NCBI GenBank assembly: GCA_024195585.1
Contig: SWBL01000006.1
Span: 1-64,000, forward strand
Source of the DNA: Aureobasidium sp. EXF-3400
Lineage: Eukaryota > Ascomycota > Dothideomycetes > Dothideales > Saccotheciaceae
DNA: 64,000 nucleotides
Reading direction: 5' to 3'
Both the position numbers and the translations under genes were made by a program. This document shows positions 1 to 13,900 of the stretch, in pieces. How positions within the stretch are numbered: position 1 is the first letter of the stretch; every line of letters starts with the position of its first letter. A model generated the notes under the pieces. The model was not told the DNA's origin and made no database searches. It was given only the letters and a program-made list of their open reading frames with translations.

Positions 1-2074
1 GGAAGCTTTCCCTTGATGGACGACGAGTGAGAAGAGGTCAAGGGGGAAAGCCGTGGGAGCCCACGCAGAATTTTCTTGTACTGCCGGTCCGGTGGCCATG
101 TGATTTGGCCCTGTTTGCTTCACTCAAGGCCAAGAGGCGTAGCTTAACCGAGTCCAAGTGGGTCTGCTTCACTCCACGAAGCTCGACAATTGGCCAGTCT
201 GGCTCAGCACACAGACCATCCGCCTCCGAATCCTGGCCGATGTTAGGAGTTCCAATTCAACTCACAACAGCATCGGCTGCGAAGTAAAGCAGAACAATGT
301 CGTTCAACTTCGTGCGGCTCAGCTTCAGATCCGAATGAAATCTGCGTTCAGATTGAGGTCCAGGTGCAATATATAACTTGATATCTCGAGAGAGTGACAG
401 AATCGATGGCCAACGATAGTCTAAATCAATAGCGCCCGCATCCGCGTCAGTGATCTGGAGCTCCCCCAGCCAACTGTTCCGGCTGGGGCGTGCTTCACTG
501 TCTGTGAGTGAACTGAGCCAAAACGCTCTATTCAATTTGATATAAAAACGTAGTGATAGAAGCTGAAAGTAATATGGAAGATCTTTCTGTGTTCGTATGG
601 AAGGAAATGAGACTCAAACTTGGCCACATGGTAGTAGAGAATCTGATAACTGCCATACATAAGAGTGAATTGCTTGATGGCTTGAGTTCATAGAGAGGCA
701 TGGCCGTTCAAGTAGAGATCCGAACGCTCTGTATATAACAATCCATTGGAGATATAGATCCAGGCAACGGCAATTAAGTGGGCACGAATGCCACGAAGAG
801 CCCTCAGTTGTTTGATGTGGTCTTTCTCATAATCTGAACCAAGACAGGATGCAAGCATGGTGGCACAGTGCCTGGAGGACCAGTTTCCAGCAAGAACAGA
901 GAGACTAACCTTTCGAGGTATGCGACTAGCGTGAGACAAGCGAGCCGTTACGATGCTAGAAGAAGCAAAGTGTCTCCAGGATGCAGCGCCAGGCAGAGCA
1001 TGGATAGCTATCGTCAGCAAGCATAAAGGCAACCAACTACCCCGTCCTTGGAATGCATCTCGGTTTTTGCCAATCTCGAGGGTTGAACGCTGAAGCAAAC
1101 GAACTGGCCTCGAATGAGGTTCCATGTTCCATGCGACCGGTCGGTCGAGGTTGGACGTCGAGAGGCCAAAAGTCATCGCCCGCGCCTTCCCGAGTCAACC
1201 CGACGATCGCTGCGAGCTTCAGTAAATTGCGCCCGCCAAGTTGGACGCGCGATGAGCCGCTGACGAGGAGCACTCCAGTGATGAGCTCAATGAGCTCTGA
1301 ATGTGTTACTTGCGTCCCACTCATCCAGGCATCCCCGAGCACAAGGACTCTAGCAGTGTTGCTAGCTTCATTGAGGAGAACTCAACTGATCGGTCCTTGT
1401 AGAAGGGCCTCGGATCAACTCAGCCGACGTGGAGACACCTGCTGCATTGTCCAGCTTCATCAAGGTGTCTGCAAGAGACATGAAAGTCAACAAACGACGT
1501 CTGAACAAACGTGTCGTACACTTCCTCCCGCATGCAATCAAGCCGCCGACCTAAAGCACCCGCAAAAGCAGCTTCCCGATTCTGCTGTGTCACAATCTCC
1601 CATGCTCGTAGCCCGATACCGACACCCACGTTTAAGTCCTTCTCGACGACATTCGATATGTTACGATAGCCCTCGCCCGAAGCTCTCCTGATCTATGGAA
1701 CTAGTCTCCTAGTACTGCAAAAGCTTGGTTGACATGCAGAGCGTTCAGCTCTTGAGACATACGCGTACTGTCCGCAGAGGCTCGTTTGAGGCACGCTTGC
1801 AGCAGTGAGCTAGAACGGTTAAAAGCAGAGCAGTGGTGCGCTACAAGAAGATGGCACAAGTGCGCAACATACATCACATACACATGGAAAGAGACGGGTC
1901 AAGAACGAATGAGGTGTATGTGCAAAATTTGCGCAGCGTGAATTCATAGTGAAATTCCTCCATTCCCAGTTCATGAACGCCAAATGTAAATGCTTTCAAT
2001 CGAACTCCGCAGTGACTCCCATCTTTTTTATCGTAACCGAACCATCGCTTTTACCCATCCATGGTCTAAACCCT
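1..2074. other. Left-edge region without a convincing gene
   Basis: No ORF here has recognisable domains or a clear exon structure. Three overlapping minus-strand frames between about 688 and 1629 are fairly open, and one (1037-1342) reads like a soluble protein rich in Leu/Val/Gly. I could not join them with good splice sites, so a decayed or multi-intron gene is possible but not shown. The last ~120 bases would be the 3' flank of the IMP dehydrogenase gene. Confidence 0.4.
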
Positions 2075-3518
2075 CTAAGCGTAAAGCTTCTTGTCGAAGC
2101 TGTGGAGGCCGTGAACGTTACCCTCAGCCTGAGCGGAGACGGTACGGAGCTCGAATCTGACCTCGCCATCAATGACACCCTGGCGGAGAGCAACCAAGCT
2201 GGTGACGCCGATGTCCTGGAGAGAGTGCTGAACACCCGAAATGAGGTAGGGAACGAACTTGGTGACGGATCCACGGTCGAGGACGGAACCAGAGACACCC
2301 TGGGCAACAAGGAGGTTGTCGCCCTCGGAGAAGTAGCGGGCGGTACCGGCGTTGGAAGCCTTGGGGTCGTTGGGGTTGGCAGAGCCAACACCAGCCTTCT
2401 TGTCCGACATAGCATCGATGGAACCCATACCTCTGTAGGCCTTGACGAGCTGACCCTCGCGAGAGACGTAAGACTCACCGGGCGACTCGGTGGTACCGGC
2501 AAGGAGACCTCCCATCATGACAGTGCTGGCACCAAGGGCGAGACCCTTGACGATGTGGCCAACGTTTTGGATACCACCGTCAGCGATGCAGGGAACACCG
2601 AAGCGGGCAGCGAACGAGGTGACGCTGTGAACGGAAGCAGCCTGGGGACGGCCGACGGCCATGACCTCCTGGGTGATGCAGGCAGAGCCAGAGCCCATAC
2701 CGATTCTGAGACCGTCAACACCAGCGGCGATGAGACCAGCAGCCTGCTCGCGGGTGACGACGTTGCCACCAATGACATCAAGGCTGGGGTGGGTCTTCTT
2801 GATGTACTTGATCATCTCGATCTGGTACATGGAGTTACCCTGGGAAGAGTCGAGGATGACAATGTCGAGACCGGCATCAACGAGCTTCTGGAGACGGGCC
2901 TTGTCGTCGGGGCGGGTACCGATGGCGGCAGCAGCGATCAGCTGCTTGGACTCGGAGAGCTTGGAGGCAAGGGGGTAGTTCAAGTTCTTCATCAAGTCGG
3001 AGCGAGAGACGAGCGAGATGAGGTTGCCGCTGTCGTCGACGATGGGGAGCTTGCCCTTCTTGGACTTTTGCAGGATGGCGTTGGCCTCGGCGAGCTCAAT
3101 GCCGCTCTTAGCGGTGACGAGCTCGGTGGACATGACCTTGCTGACCGAGTCTCTGAGGTTGTCGTGGAACTGGATGTCACGGGGAGTGATGATACCGAGG
3201 AGCTTGGAGCGAAGCTTGCCGGACTCTGTAAAATCATGTTAGCCATGCTGTTCTGAAAAGAGCTCAGATAAAAACATGGGATTGTGTGTATTTTTCAGAT
3301 TCCAAAATATTTCTCCACAACAGATTGACTTGAATGCGGTTGAACGAAAGTTATTATATTTGTTGAGTCATCCTCAAACGGGGAGAGAGAAAAAAGAGAT
3401 GTTGGCTTACCAGTGACAGGGAAACCACCGAAACCGAGCTTCTCCTTGAGGGCAATGGCCTCGCCGACAGTGGTCTCGGGAGAGATGACGACGGGGTCGA
3501 GGATGAAGCCGTTCTCGT

Positions 3519-3550
<32 letters not shown>

Positions 3551-3955
3551 TCGTCGGCAGAGCAGTTGTGGTGAATAACACCGAGACCACCGAGAAGAGC
3601 CATGTGGATGGCCATGTTGTGCTCGGTGACGGTGTCCATGGGAGAGGAGAGGAGGGGAGTCTTGAGGGAGATGCGCTTGGTGACGGGCGAGTCAAGGGTG
3701 ACCTCGTTGGCAGAGAAGCCTGAATTGAGAAGTAAGCACGCTGATAATAGTGCGCATGCGCATTCAGCGGCTCATACCAATGTAACCAGGGAGAACCAGG
3801 AAGTCGTTGTAGGTCAAACCGCCGTTGTTCTTGGAGTCGAGGAGGGTCTGGACGTCGATGCCATCGCGCTCGGGGTACTCGCTCTTGACAATGTCAAGGG
3901 CGTTCTGGTAGTCAAGGATCTTCTCCTTGTGAAGAACAGGAACCTGAGTGGTCAT
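2075..3955 (-). CDS. IMD2: Inosine-5'-monophosphate dehydrogenase (IMPDH)
   Basis: Oxidises IMP to XMP with NAD+, the committed step of guanine nucleotide synthesis in the cytosol. Three exons can be read: 3955-3778, 3719-3411 and 3225-2075, giving 545 residues, the usual eukaryotic length. Introns start GTATGA and GTAAGC and end in AG, and the joins restore the family sequence (for example [15 protein letters not shown] across the second junction). The early YNDFLVLPG segment, the CBS-pair region around residues 120-240, the DSSQGNS segment and the catalytic loop [11 protein letters not shown] with its active-site Cys are all present. The conserved tail near the end contains the [10 protein letters not shown] segment. 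The symbol follows the yeast paralogue name; only one copy lies in this window. It is transcribed away from the IQGAP gene. Confidence 0.97.
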
Positions 3956-5074
3956 TTTGGCGGTGTGTCGTGTGTCGTGTGATTAAGAGAATAGAGAAAA
4001 GATATGGAAAAAGGACAAATGACGCAAACAATTGGATGTAGTACGACGGGGTTGACCCCAAGAAGAGAAGAGAGAAAAGAGAGTTGTTCGAGATTTTTTG
4101 CGCATCCTCGACGCGCAGGCTTCGGCCAAGGTCTGCTGGCGATCTGTGCACTCGAGTTTGCAATGTTTGACCGCCGGGCTTAACAAGACCCTTCTTGGTT
4201 ATCGCCGTCACAATCAACCAGTTCTGTCATCCATCGAGTCCAAGAGTCTCTGCTCAATGGCAGGTAATTCAGACTGAGCTTTACGTAGAGGGGCCAGCCG
4301 AGTTCCTCATAAGGCCTCCGTATCATTGGTTGCTGTTTCATTTCTTCTCGATCATTTCGTTCTTCTCCAAACATTTCGAGACAAAGTGGGATGCCTCGAG
4401 AAGAGCACTAGCCAGCCCGAGAGAAAACAGAGCATTCAAGTCAGCCCTGGGAATGCAGAACTGCATCTATCATCCGAAGTCTTTCTCACTGTTCCTCATA
4501 GTAGAGTTTTACTCCTTTGTCGAGTTTGGCCAGAAATGATGCAAGGTATAACAAAGTAGAAGAAGATCCCTTGATCGAGATATTTAGTGTTTGGGTAACT
4601 TTGGTTTCGGATGCGGGTGGGTTTGTTGACACCAAGCAAAACAACAATCGAGCTTTTCGGCCCACCACTCTCCTGCATAACACATCACGCCAGCCTGCTG
4701 CTCTGTCCAGCGCCAACTATTTTTCGAGGCTGTGAGTATCCAGTCTGCTAGGAACGAACGGTCGTTTCAAAAGCTTGTGACTCTGTTCCGCAAGCGAAAT
4801 CAAGAACGGGTGTTGTAACGGGTGTGTTTACGGGGACTGAGCGTTGCAAAGCAATCGATTTCTGCCCTGCTATGCCGTCTGGTCCAGTCGACGACTTTTC
4901 TCTTGCCTGCTGCTCGTACTATCATTGCTAATAGCAGTGTTGCGGGCGACGTCGCCGCTCTCTTTCGACAAAAATCTCGCAGTCTCGCTGCTTTGCGAGT
5001 GCCGCTGGGACACGGACAAGTCGGAAACCACGCTCCTTCCCATTAATTCAGGATCGCTCCTTCCCTAAAACACC
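3956..5074. promoter_or_regulatory. Divergent intergenic region, IMPDH / IQGAP
   Basis: This 1.1 kb stretch lies between two divergent start codons, so it must hold both promoters and 5' leaders. Short ORFs are present on both strands but have no domain-like content. The IMPDH side (3960-4080) is rich in AG/GA runs, which read as CT-rich leader sequence on the coding strand, a common fungal promoter feature. I cannot place transcription start sites. Confidence 0.5.
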
Positions 5075-8000
5075 ATGGCATATTTACAAGACTCACGCAG
5101 GCAAGTGCCGGGATCTCCCTCGGCGCCTGGGAGCCCGCTCCGCCATACGACCAGCGTAGCGACAAGCCATCTACACCACAAACGAGGACTCAGCGAGGCC
5201 ACCGCCTCACCAAAAGCAAAAGGGTTCTGGGAGGCCAAAGAGGCCAATGTCGCGCCGGTTACACCTGAACAGTTCCGCACTGCTCTGAGGCCACTACAAC
5301 AGGCACCCGGCACCTCGCCTGAGAAGCCCTCGCCGCATTCGCTATCACACACGCAATCACACTCGCGCTCCAAAAGCTTGTATGACTCTAGAATGGACCC
5401 ATTTAACAACAGCACACCAACCTCCGAGTCTGCCTCGCCCATGCCCACATCACCACCGTTAAAGTCCCGACCACATTCGCTAGCAATCTCACGCTCCGAT
5501 TCCGTTCGAGCCCCTATCCACGACCGCGGCAACCGCAATTCCGCTCACGTCCACTTCGCTTCGCCCGGCCATATCGAGAAGTCAGAGCTACAAGGTCTAC
5601 AAAGATCAGCCACGAAGCACTTGCGCACGCTTAGCAAGTTTGCCCAAACTACCGACGATGACGATTTCTCCATCAAGTCTCCTGAGCAAGAGGTGGTTGG
5701 TTTGCATGGCCGCAGGAGGTTGCAGCGCACCATGACAACAAAAGAGAAGAAGGGCACAGAAAGCACTAGCAAGTTTACAAGCAGTTGGGAGGCTAGTAAG
5801 TGGATGGACCGCCAGCGTCAGTTCTTGCAAGCCTACGAGTATCTGTGTCACATTGGTGAAGCCAAAGAGTGGATCGAAGATATCATTCACAAACAGATTC
5901 CTGAGATTGTTCAACTCGAGGAGGGCCTCAGGGATGGTGTCACGCTGGCTGAAGTTGTGCAAGCCATCCATCCTGACCGACCTATCCGCATCTTCAAGCA
6001 TGAACGTCTGCAGTTCCGCCATTCCGACAACATTGCTCTGTTCTTCCGCTTTCTCGCTGAGATGGAATTGCCCGAGCTCTTCCGTTTCGAACTGGTCGAT
6101 TTGTACGAGAAGAAAAACATCCCCAAGGTCATCTACTGCATTCACGCCCTGTCCTGGCTTCTCTTCCGAAAAGGAGTTGTAGACTTCCGTATCGGCAACC
6201 TCGTGGGTCAATTGCAGTTCGAAGACCACGAACTCGAGGCCATGCAGAAAGGTCTTGACAAGGCGGGCATTAGTATGCCTAACTTCTCAGGCATGGGAGC
6301 CAATTTCGGTGAACCAGAGCCTGAACCGGAACCTGTCGAGACCGAGGAAGAAAGAATTCAAAGAGAGCTTTCCGAACACGAGGCCGTGATCGAGGACTTG
6401 CAATCTCAGGTTCGTGGAGCTATGGTCAGACTGAAGCTCGGTGACACCATGAATCAGCTATGGGACGCCGAAGAAGCCCTGGTCGACCTTCAATCACGGA
6501 TCCGTGGAGACTTTGCTCGTCAAATTTCGGATTATCGCATGGACATGAAACGTTTTGCTGTTCAGCTTCAGAGTGCTGCTAGAGGCTTTCTCATTCGCAA
6601 GCATCGCAGCAACCGGGAGCAGACCTGGAAGAGCCAAGAGAAGCAAGTCGTCACTATTCAGTCACTGTTCCGGGCTCGCAAAGCAAGAGCGGAAGTCAAA
6701 ACAATGCGTACACACATGCAGAAGCAAAATATGGGTGTCCGCAACCTCCAGGCTGCCATCCGTGGTGCTCTGAGCAGATGGAATGTCAGTGACCAATACG
6801 AAGCCACGCGTGAAGCTGAAGAACCAGTTCGCTGGCTTCAAGCAGCAATCAGAGGAGCTATCAAGAGAAAGCAGATCGAGCGCCAGATCGAAGAAGGTCA
6901 TGCTTCTGAGGAGCACATTATTTCTCTGCAAGCCGCCATTCGAGGAGCTCTCCAGAGAACTCAGGTCGAGCGTCAGCTCGAGGACACCCGAGCGTCTGAG
7001 CAGAATGTTGTCGCCATGCAAGCCGCAATTAGAGGTATGCTGGAGAGGAAGGGGCACGCCGCGAATGCCGACTTGCTTAGAAAGCATTCGAGGTCAGTCG
7101 CAACACTCCAGCACGCCATGGCTGGCTTCATACAACGCCGAAAACTCGAACACACTCGCATCTCTCTGGATACCGAGACTCCTGCCTGGCTTGGACTCCA
7201 ATCCGCAGCACGTGGTCAGAAAGCAAGACGTACATTCAAAAAGCTCAAGTCTGACCTACAAAAGCAATCACCTTCGATTGTCGCATTGCAGTCCACGTTC
7301 AGGGCCGGTTGCAGTCGCAAGGACGTGGATGCTATTCGAGATGCACTCAGCTACCGTGAGAATTCCATTCTCACTTTCCAGAGCTCTGCCCGTGGTCACA
7401 TGTTCCGTAAGAAGCATCATGCCGACATCAACGTTCTTCATACACAAAAGCCAGCGATCAAAGATCTACAATCTCTATCGAGAGCCTATCTCGAGCGTCA
7501 AAGAGTCTTCGATGTCTTGTGTCAGCTTAACGAGCAAGAGGACCAGATCGTCGAATTGCAGAGTCTCGCTCGCGCTCTGCTTGGCCGCCGTGAAATTGGT
7601 ACTGTTCTTGGTCAACTCGAAGATGAAGAGGACGCTGTCATGGAATTGCAATCTGCGATCAGAGGAACACTCGTGAGACGAGAATTTGCCGAGAAGCAGC
7701 GCTTCTACAAAGAGAATATGGAGAAGGTCATTAAAGTCCAGAGTATCATTCGCGCCCGTCAACAAGGTCAAGCCTACAAAAGCTTGACCTCTGGAAAGAA
7801 CCCGCCTGTTGGTACAGTGAAGAACTTTGTTCATCTTCTCAACGACAGCGACTTCGATTTTGATGAGGAACTTGAGTTCGAGAGACTGCGCAAGACCGTT
7901 GTTCAGCGCGTACGACAGAACGAGATGGCCGAGCAATACATCGATCAGCTTGACATCAAGATTGCGTTGCTTGTCAAGAACAAAATTACCTTGGACGAAG

Positions 8001-10275
8001 TCGTCAAGCATCAACGACACTTTGGTGGCCACATTGGCAGTCTCCTGAACAACACCGAAATTTCTTCCAAGGATCCTTTTGACCTCAAAGCCTTGAACAA
8101 AAACTCGAGGAGGAAGCTTGAGCACTATCAGGAGCTGTTTTTCCTCTTGCAGACTCAACCACAGTATCTTGCGCGTCTCTTCCACAAGATGAAAGAGCAA
8201 GGTATGCCAGAGCAAGAAAGCAAGAGAATTGAGCTGCTCATGATGGGACTCTTTGGATTTGCGCAGAAACGCAGAGAAGAGTACTACCTCCTGAAGCTGG
8301 TGACACGCTCCATCCAAGAAGAAGCAGAGCACAGTGCTTCTCTTCAAGACTACCTCCGTGGTACCTTCTTCTGGAGCAGATTGCTCACTGCTTATGTGAG
8401 AAGTCCCCGCGATCGCAAATACATGCGTGATTTGTTTGGACCGCTTGTCAGAGAAAGCATCTTCGAAAATGCAGACTTGGACCTGGAGAGTGATCCAATG
8501 CAAATCTATCGTGCTTCGATCAACAATGAAGAGCTCTCTACAGGACAGCGCAGTCGCAGGAACCCAGACATCTCACGCGAAGAGGCTATTCGCGACCCTG
8601 AGACCAGAGATCTGTTTGTATCACATTTGCAAGATCTCCGCGACATTTGCGATCACTTCTTCATCCTTCTTGAGGAGACTCTACCTCGTATGCCTTACGG
8701 TCTGAGGTTCATTGCTCAGCAGACTTTCAACACCCTTGTGACAACCTTCCCTGGAGAGAGTCAGCAGCACCTTCTACAGGTGGTTGGCCACTGGCTTTGG
8801 AAGGCCTACCTAGCCCCCACATTGACCCAACCGGAGATGTGGGGAATCATCGACAGAGGCCTGAGCCCTATACACAAGCGAAACTTGGGCGAGGTCAGCA
8901 AGGTTCTCAGCCAGGTATACGCTGGCAGACTGTTTGGCGGAGACCACATCTATCTGCAGCCTCTGAACACCTGGGTTGGCGAGGCCATTGGGAGAATGGA
9001 GGAACTTCTCGTATCTCGTAAGTTTTCGATTGTTTCTTGTCTATACGCCGCTAATATTTCCTAGTCATCGATATTCCCGAACCTGAGGCACAATTCGACA
9101 TCGACGAGTTCAATGATCTCTTTGCCCGTGTCAAACCCACACTGTACATCAAGATGGCAGACATCTTTGCCATTCACCATCTTGTGACGAACGAGCTGTC
9201 AAATCTCTCCGATCCAGACGATGTTCTGCGTGAGATTATACGCGAGCTCGGCAGTGCTCAAAGCAACGAGAACGAGATGATGGGTGTAGGCTCGAACGAA
9301 ATCAGTCTGCAGTTAACACCCAAGTTCCACGACAAGCAAGACCCAGAAGCCGACCTCAAGCAACTCTTCATGGAAACCAAACGCCTTGTCTTGTTCATTA
9401 TCAGGATACAGGCTGGAGCCAACCTACTTGAAATCCTTGTCCGTCCTATCACACCAGAAGATGACGATAAGTGGTTCTCACTTCTGGACGAAGAAGCTAT
9501 GCACCTAAAACACAATCCAAGAGCGCCTTCAGCATACTCTGGTATGATGGACGACGAACCAGCATCAAGTCTCTTGGACATTACTTCGATGTCATACGCC
9601 GAAGTCAAGAGTGCAGCTCTCGAGAACATCCTGATGCTCGAGCAAGAAGGAAAGGTCAACAGACACAATCAGTACCAAGATTTGCTCAATGCCATCGCTA
9701 TCGACATCAGGACGAAGCACCGTCGTCGTGTGCAAAGAACTCGCGAGCTGGACGGTGTCCGTGCTACGCTTACTCAGCTCGACTCAAAGGCATCATACTT
9801 GGACGAGCAGCTGCAGAGCTACAACGACTATGTCGAGCAGGCTATGGTCACGCTGCAGAACAAGAAGGGCAAGAAGCGATTCTTGTTGCCTTTTACAAAG
9901 CAATACAACCATGAGCGTGAACTGGCCCGATCTGGTCGCACACCCAAATTCGGTTCCTACAAGTATTCGGCACGTTCCCTCGCCGAGAAGGGCGTACTGG
10001 TCAGCTGGGACGGGTATGACGCAACTCAATGGAACCGCATCAACGTCACGCTTTCTTCAGATGAGGTTGGTGTGTTCCATATCGAGGGTAGCATGGGCAG
10101 TCTTATGATCCCAGGCGCCAGCGCTTCTGTACCACTTGACGACCTCCTTCAGGCACAGTTCGACAATCATCAATTCATGAACCTGTTCCGCGGAACCGGT
10201 GGTGAAGGTGGCCTGAAGTTGAATGTCAATCTCTTCTTGCATCTGGTCTTCAAGAAGTTCTACCGCGAAGAGTAG
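5075..10275 (+). CDS. IQG1: IQGAP-family Ras-GAP-like cytokinesis scaffold
   Basis: A scaffold linking actin, calmodulin/myosin light chain and small GTPases at the contractile ring; fungal counterparts are Iqg1, Rng2 and SepG. Two exons, 5075-9017 and 9065-10275, are separated by a 47 bp GTAAGT...CTAG intron; the join restores LVSLIDIPEPEA. The product has 1717 residues. Order: disordered Ser/Pro N-terminus (1-235), calponin-homology actin-binding domain (about 239-370), sixteen IQ-like repeats (about 442-905, typically L-Q-[SA]-x-x-R-G), RasGAP-related domain (about 1000-1290) and RasGAP C-terminal domain (about 1520-1625). IQGAP GAP domains normally bind rather than hydrolyse; I did not find a clear arginine finger. 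The start was chosen as the first ATG of the long frame with an A-rich upstream context. Confidence 0.96.
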
Positions 10276-10952
10276 AGGATGGGGGCGTGATCTTCTTCGC
10301 GGATCATCATAACGTCGATATGACCTTTTCGTGTTTCTTTTTTCTCAATTCTTACTCCTTTTCCTTTACTCCCAAGACATGATGTCCTCCTCCTCTGTTT
10401 ATATAATACGACTCCCACGGAATTCTTATGGCACACAAACAGGGCGAACAAGACGAATTTAGGACCGTCCCATATGGCGTTTTCTTTCTATAAGTTTGAA
10501 AGAGTCATGGTTATGGTTTGCAGTGGCGGCACGGTTGTTGAGCATAGAAATACCCTCTTGATGTTAATGTTACGTTTTTCATATTTTCAAAATCATCCTG
10601 CTTGACTTCGCTTGTGAACAACGACGATAACAACAGATGTTCTTAACCACTGTTGCCATCATGATCGTTGAGAGCATATGATTTGCACAACATCAGAAAC
10701 GTTTTGTGCACTTCCTTGGCAGTCGCTCCAACAAGAAACGCCGACACCTTCGTGACTTCCATCTGTATGATCTGACAGTCTTTTATATTAAATCATGAGC
10801 AGCGCATAAGTCTTCGCGCGGGTGGTGTCCTAGAAAATAGTGCAAGTCATTAAGACACACGTTCTCATCTTCTTCTCCGATCGTCGCGTGTCTCGCGATC
10901 AGATGACCGCCGGATACCTCTCCAGGATGCTATAGATTGGTCATCTGCCTCT
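10276..10952. other. Intergenic region between IQGAP and RTC1
   Basis: A 677 bp spacer, tandem orientation. AT-rich in the first half (likely 3' UTR and terminator of the IQGAP gene), then the promoter of the next gene. No ORF worth annotating and no repeats seen. Confidence 0.5.
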
Positions 10953-13900
10953 ATGAATCCTGAACAGCCGCGCAGAGCGGCGACTGTGCCTCTGCCTGTT
11001 CCTCAGAACCACCAAAATCCGCCACCAGCTCCGCCTCTACCTCCACAACAACGTGCCCGCAATGCCCTGAACAGGTTCCTAGGATTTCCTGCCAGAGCTG
11101 CTGATGCAGACGGCGATGGACGCGATGGCAGTGGCTCGGGATTGAAGGACGTTCAACGACTTCCAAGTTTATCCGCGTATAATGCCAGCGCTAGCCATAA
11201 AACAGGACTTGAAATCAACTCCTTGTCTATTAACGACGAAGGAAGTCATGCCATTCTTGCTGGACGAGATATTCTCAAAACCATCCGCGTTGACGAGGGA
11301 AGTTGTACGGAAGACATCAACATCCGAGCTGCCATTCGAAATTACAATGCTCACACCTCTGGAAGGTCAAAGGACAATATCAATATATCAGATGTTGCTT
11401 GGGGAAAGGGCAACTTTGGTAACTACATCGCCGCTGCAAATGCCAATGGGCCTATCACATTATATGATCTCAATCATCCTGGTATCGAAGTTGCGCAGTT
11501 GAAAGAGCACCGCCGGCAGATCCACAGGGTGACATTCAATCCTCATGCTGGTCAGCACTTCCTCTCTGCCAGTCAGGATGGCACCGTTCGACTTTGGGAT
11601 CTTCGCGATGTGAGGAGAGATGCCAACACTTTTCCAAGCAGATTTACCACTAGCGGCCAGAATGAGGGAGTTCGAGATGTCAAGTGGTCTCCAACTGATA
11701 TCTTTGAGCTAGCCATGTGCACTGACGGTGGTTTTGTTCAGCGATGGGATACTCGCAAGCTCAAAAGTCCGTTGACACGTATTGCGGCCCATACAGGTCC
11801 TTGTGCAACAATTGACTGGCATCCCGATGGTAAACATCTACTTAGCGCCAGTTCTGACAAGACGGTCAAGGTGTGGAATATCTCCGCTGAAGGCAGAAGG
11901 CACAAGGCTGTCTACGAGATCAAAACTCCACATCCCTTACGCCATGCCAGATGGAGACCACCTTGTCAGTCATCATGGCCAACAGGTCGGGCTGCAAGGC
12001 AGTGTACTCAGATTGTCACATCCTACGAGCGTGATCATCCCATCGTGCATATTTGGGACTTCCGAAGACCTTGGCTGCCCTTTCGGGAAATGGAAGGATA
12101 CCAAACTGCACCGACAGATCTCTTGTGGCATTCTCAAGATTTACTATGGACGGTCAACAGAGAAGGCATGTTTCTCCAGCATGACATCAAATATGCTCGA
12201 AAAGTCATGGACAAACGCAATATGCAAGCCTTTGCTATCTCTCCACTTGGAGAATTCAGCTTGGTAACTCAGAAAAGAGCGACTCGTCTCAGACCAGGAC
12301 TCAATCGGGATGACAGCGAGGCATTCATTCGTCAACGGCGATCTGGTCTGTCGCCTTCTGAGATACACGCACAGGGTAACACTTCTAGTCGAGGATCGCA
12401 TGACGATACTATAGACGACACTTTTCTGAGCAGCTCCTATGGCAAGCGGCATACAAGATCTCCCAGTGCCAGAATTGGCAAGTCATCTAACGAGTCACCG
12501 CCAGCATATGATTTGGGTCCCACTCGGACGGTTAGCCTTGAAGACGTTCTGAAGGCGGGCCGAGCATATAAGCCAGGACAAAGTGCTGCTCGTGGTCGCC
12601 TACCTGGAAGTCCAAACCTTTTGCTTCTTCAGTACTTTGCAAAACATTACAGAACACGAGCTCTTCCTGAACCTCCCTCAGTCGATGCTTTCTTGAAAGT
12701 ACATGAGGTTTTCGAGCACAACGCCAGTCACGTTCAGAAGGCATCAATGTATCGCTTAGCACAGTCGTGGAGTATGATGGGTCGAGCGGTCATGACAGAG
12801 TTGCTGAGCAGAGCGAACCATCACCGCAAATTGAGAGTAAAGAACGACTCCGGACCTCGCAAAAGCCTGTTAGACGAGTCGCCCTTTGCCAGAAGAACCA
12901 GGAGGTGGCTTGGGTCAACAGAGCGTAGATTAAGCTCAAAGCCTGGCACGCCACTGAGTCGGCCATTGAGGACGATGGAATCACTTTCGACTGTTCAGCC
13001 CGATAGTACGTCGAATGTTCCTACGCCAATTGCACGACCTGTAAGAGACCGACACGAGTCCGAACGAGCCCCGCTTAAGGAGATCGATACGGACGAAAGC
13101 CTTACATTACCACCTTCGCTTTTGACTCCCTCAGAGATCCAAGAAAATCTCGAGGGACAGAACCGAGCTACGTTACAGGTAGTGGACCACCGAGGCATCG
13201 AGCATCGTAACTCTTGGTATGGCTCTGTACAGAACTATCAGGAAAAACGAGAGGCGATCAGTAATTGGAGACAGCCTCTCAAGGAACCGCTCAATCTTGA
13301 GGATGGGCCTAGCGAGCGTCCTAAACCTACGAGATATAACTCAGACGAGAGCTTCGGTATGTTCCCGTCTTTGTCCTCTCGAGATGCTTCTGGGCCAGCT
13401 TCTTCGGTGGCTAGCAGATCAGACCTCATGGAAGCCGTTCAGGAGAACCTTCGATCAGAAGGTTCATATGGCTCGATGAACTTGGGAAGTAGCTCGTCTT
13501 CTGAGCCCATATTGAGTCGAAGCTATCAGACCAGACAAGGCATTCCAGAAGACCAGAGTCAAGAGAGTGTCATTGTGTCTTCTTCAGAAAGTGAACATGA
13601 AGGCCTTGCGATACTTCCCGCGCCCACAGAGAACAAAGATGCTCCAGCAAGAGACATTCCTCGAGACATGCAAACTCTGGCCCTGAACAATCAGCAGAGC
13701 TTCACGTCAGAGAATGACACCTTTGCCGATCGACGAAAGCCTTCCGACGATGTCGAGAATATGGAAGCCAGTGGCACCATCATCCCGCAACGACACTCTA
13801 GGCAACTTGGGCGATCGCGAGAAGTATCTATAACCAGGCCAACGACTCTGGCGCACAATACAGAGAGCGCACCAGCTGTGGTACCTTCGAAGAATGCTTC

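Noticed and set aside
1949..3256. 435-codon plus-strand open frame rich in Gly, Leu, Asp and Val
   Set aside because: It lies antisense to the IMP dehydrogenase gene, whose protein is unmistakable. Strong codon bias of that gene leaves the opposite frame open.
7475..8503. 342-codon minus-strand frame
   Set aside because: Antisense to the IQGAP coding region, with no domain-like content of its own.
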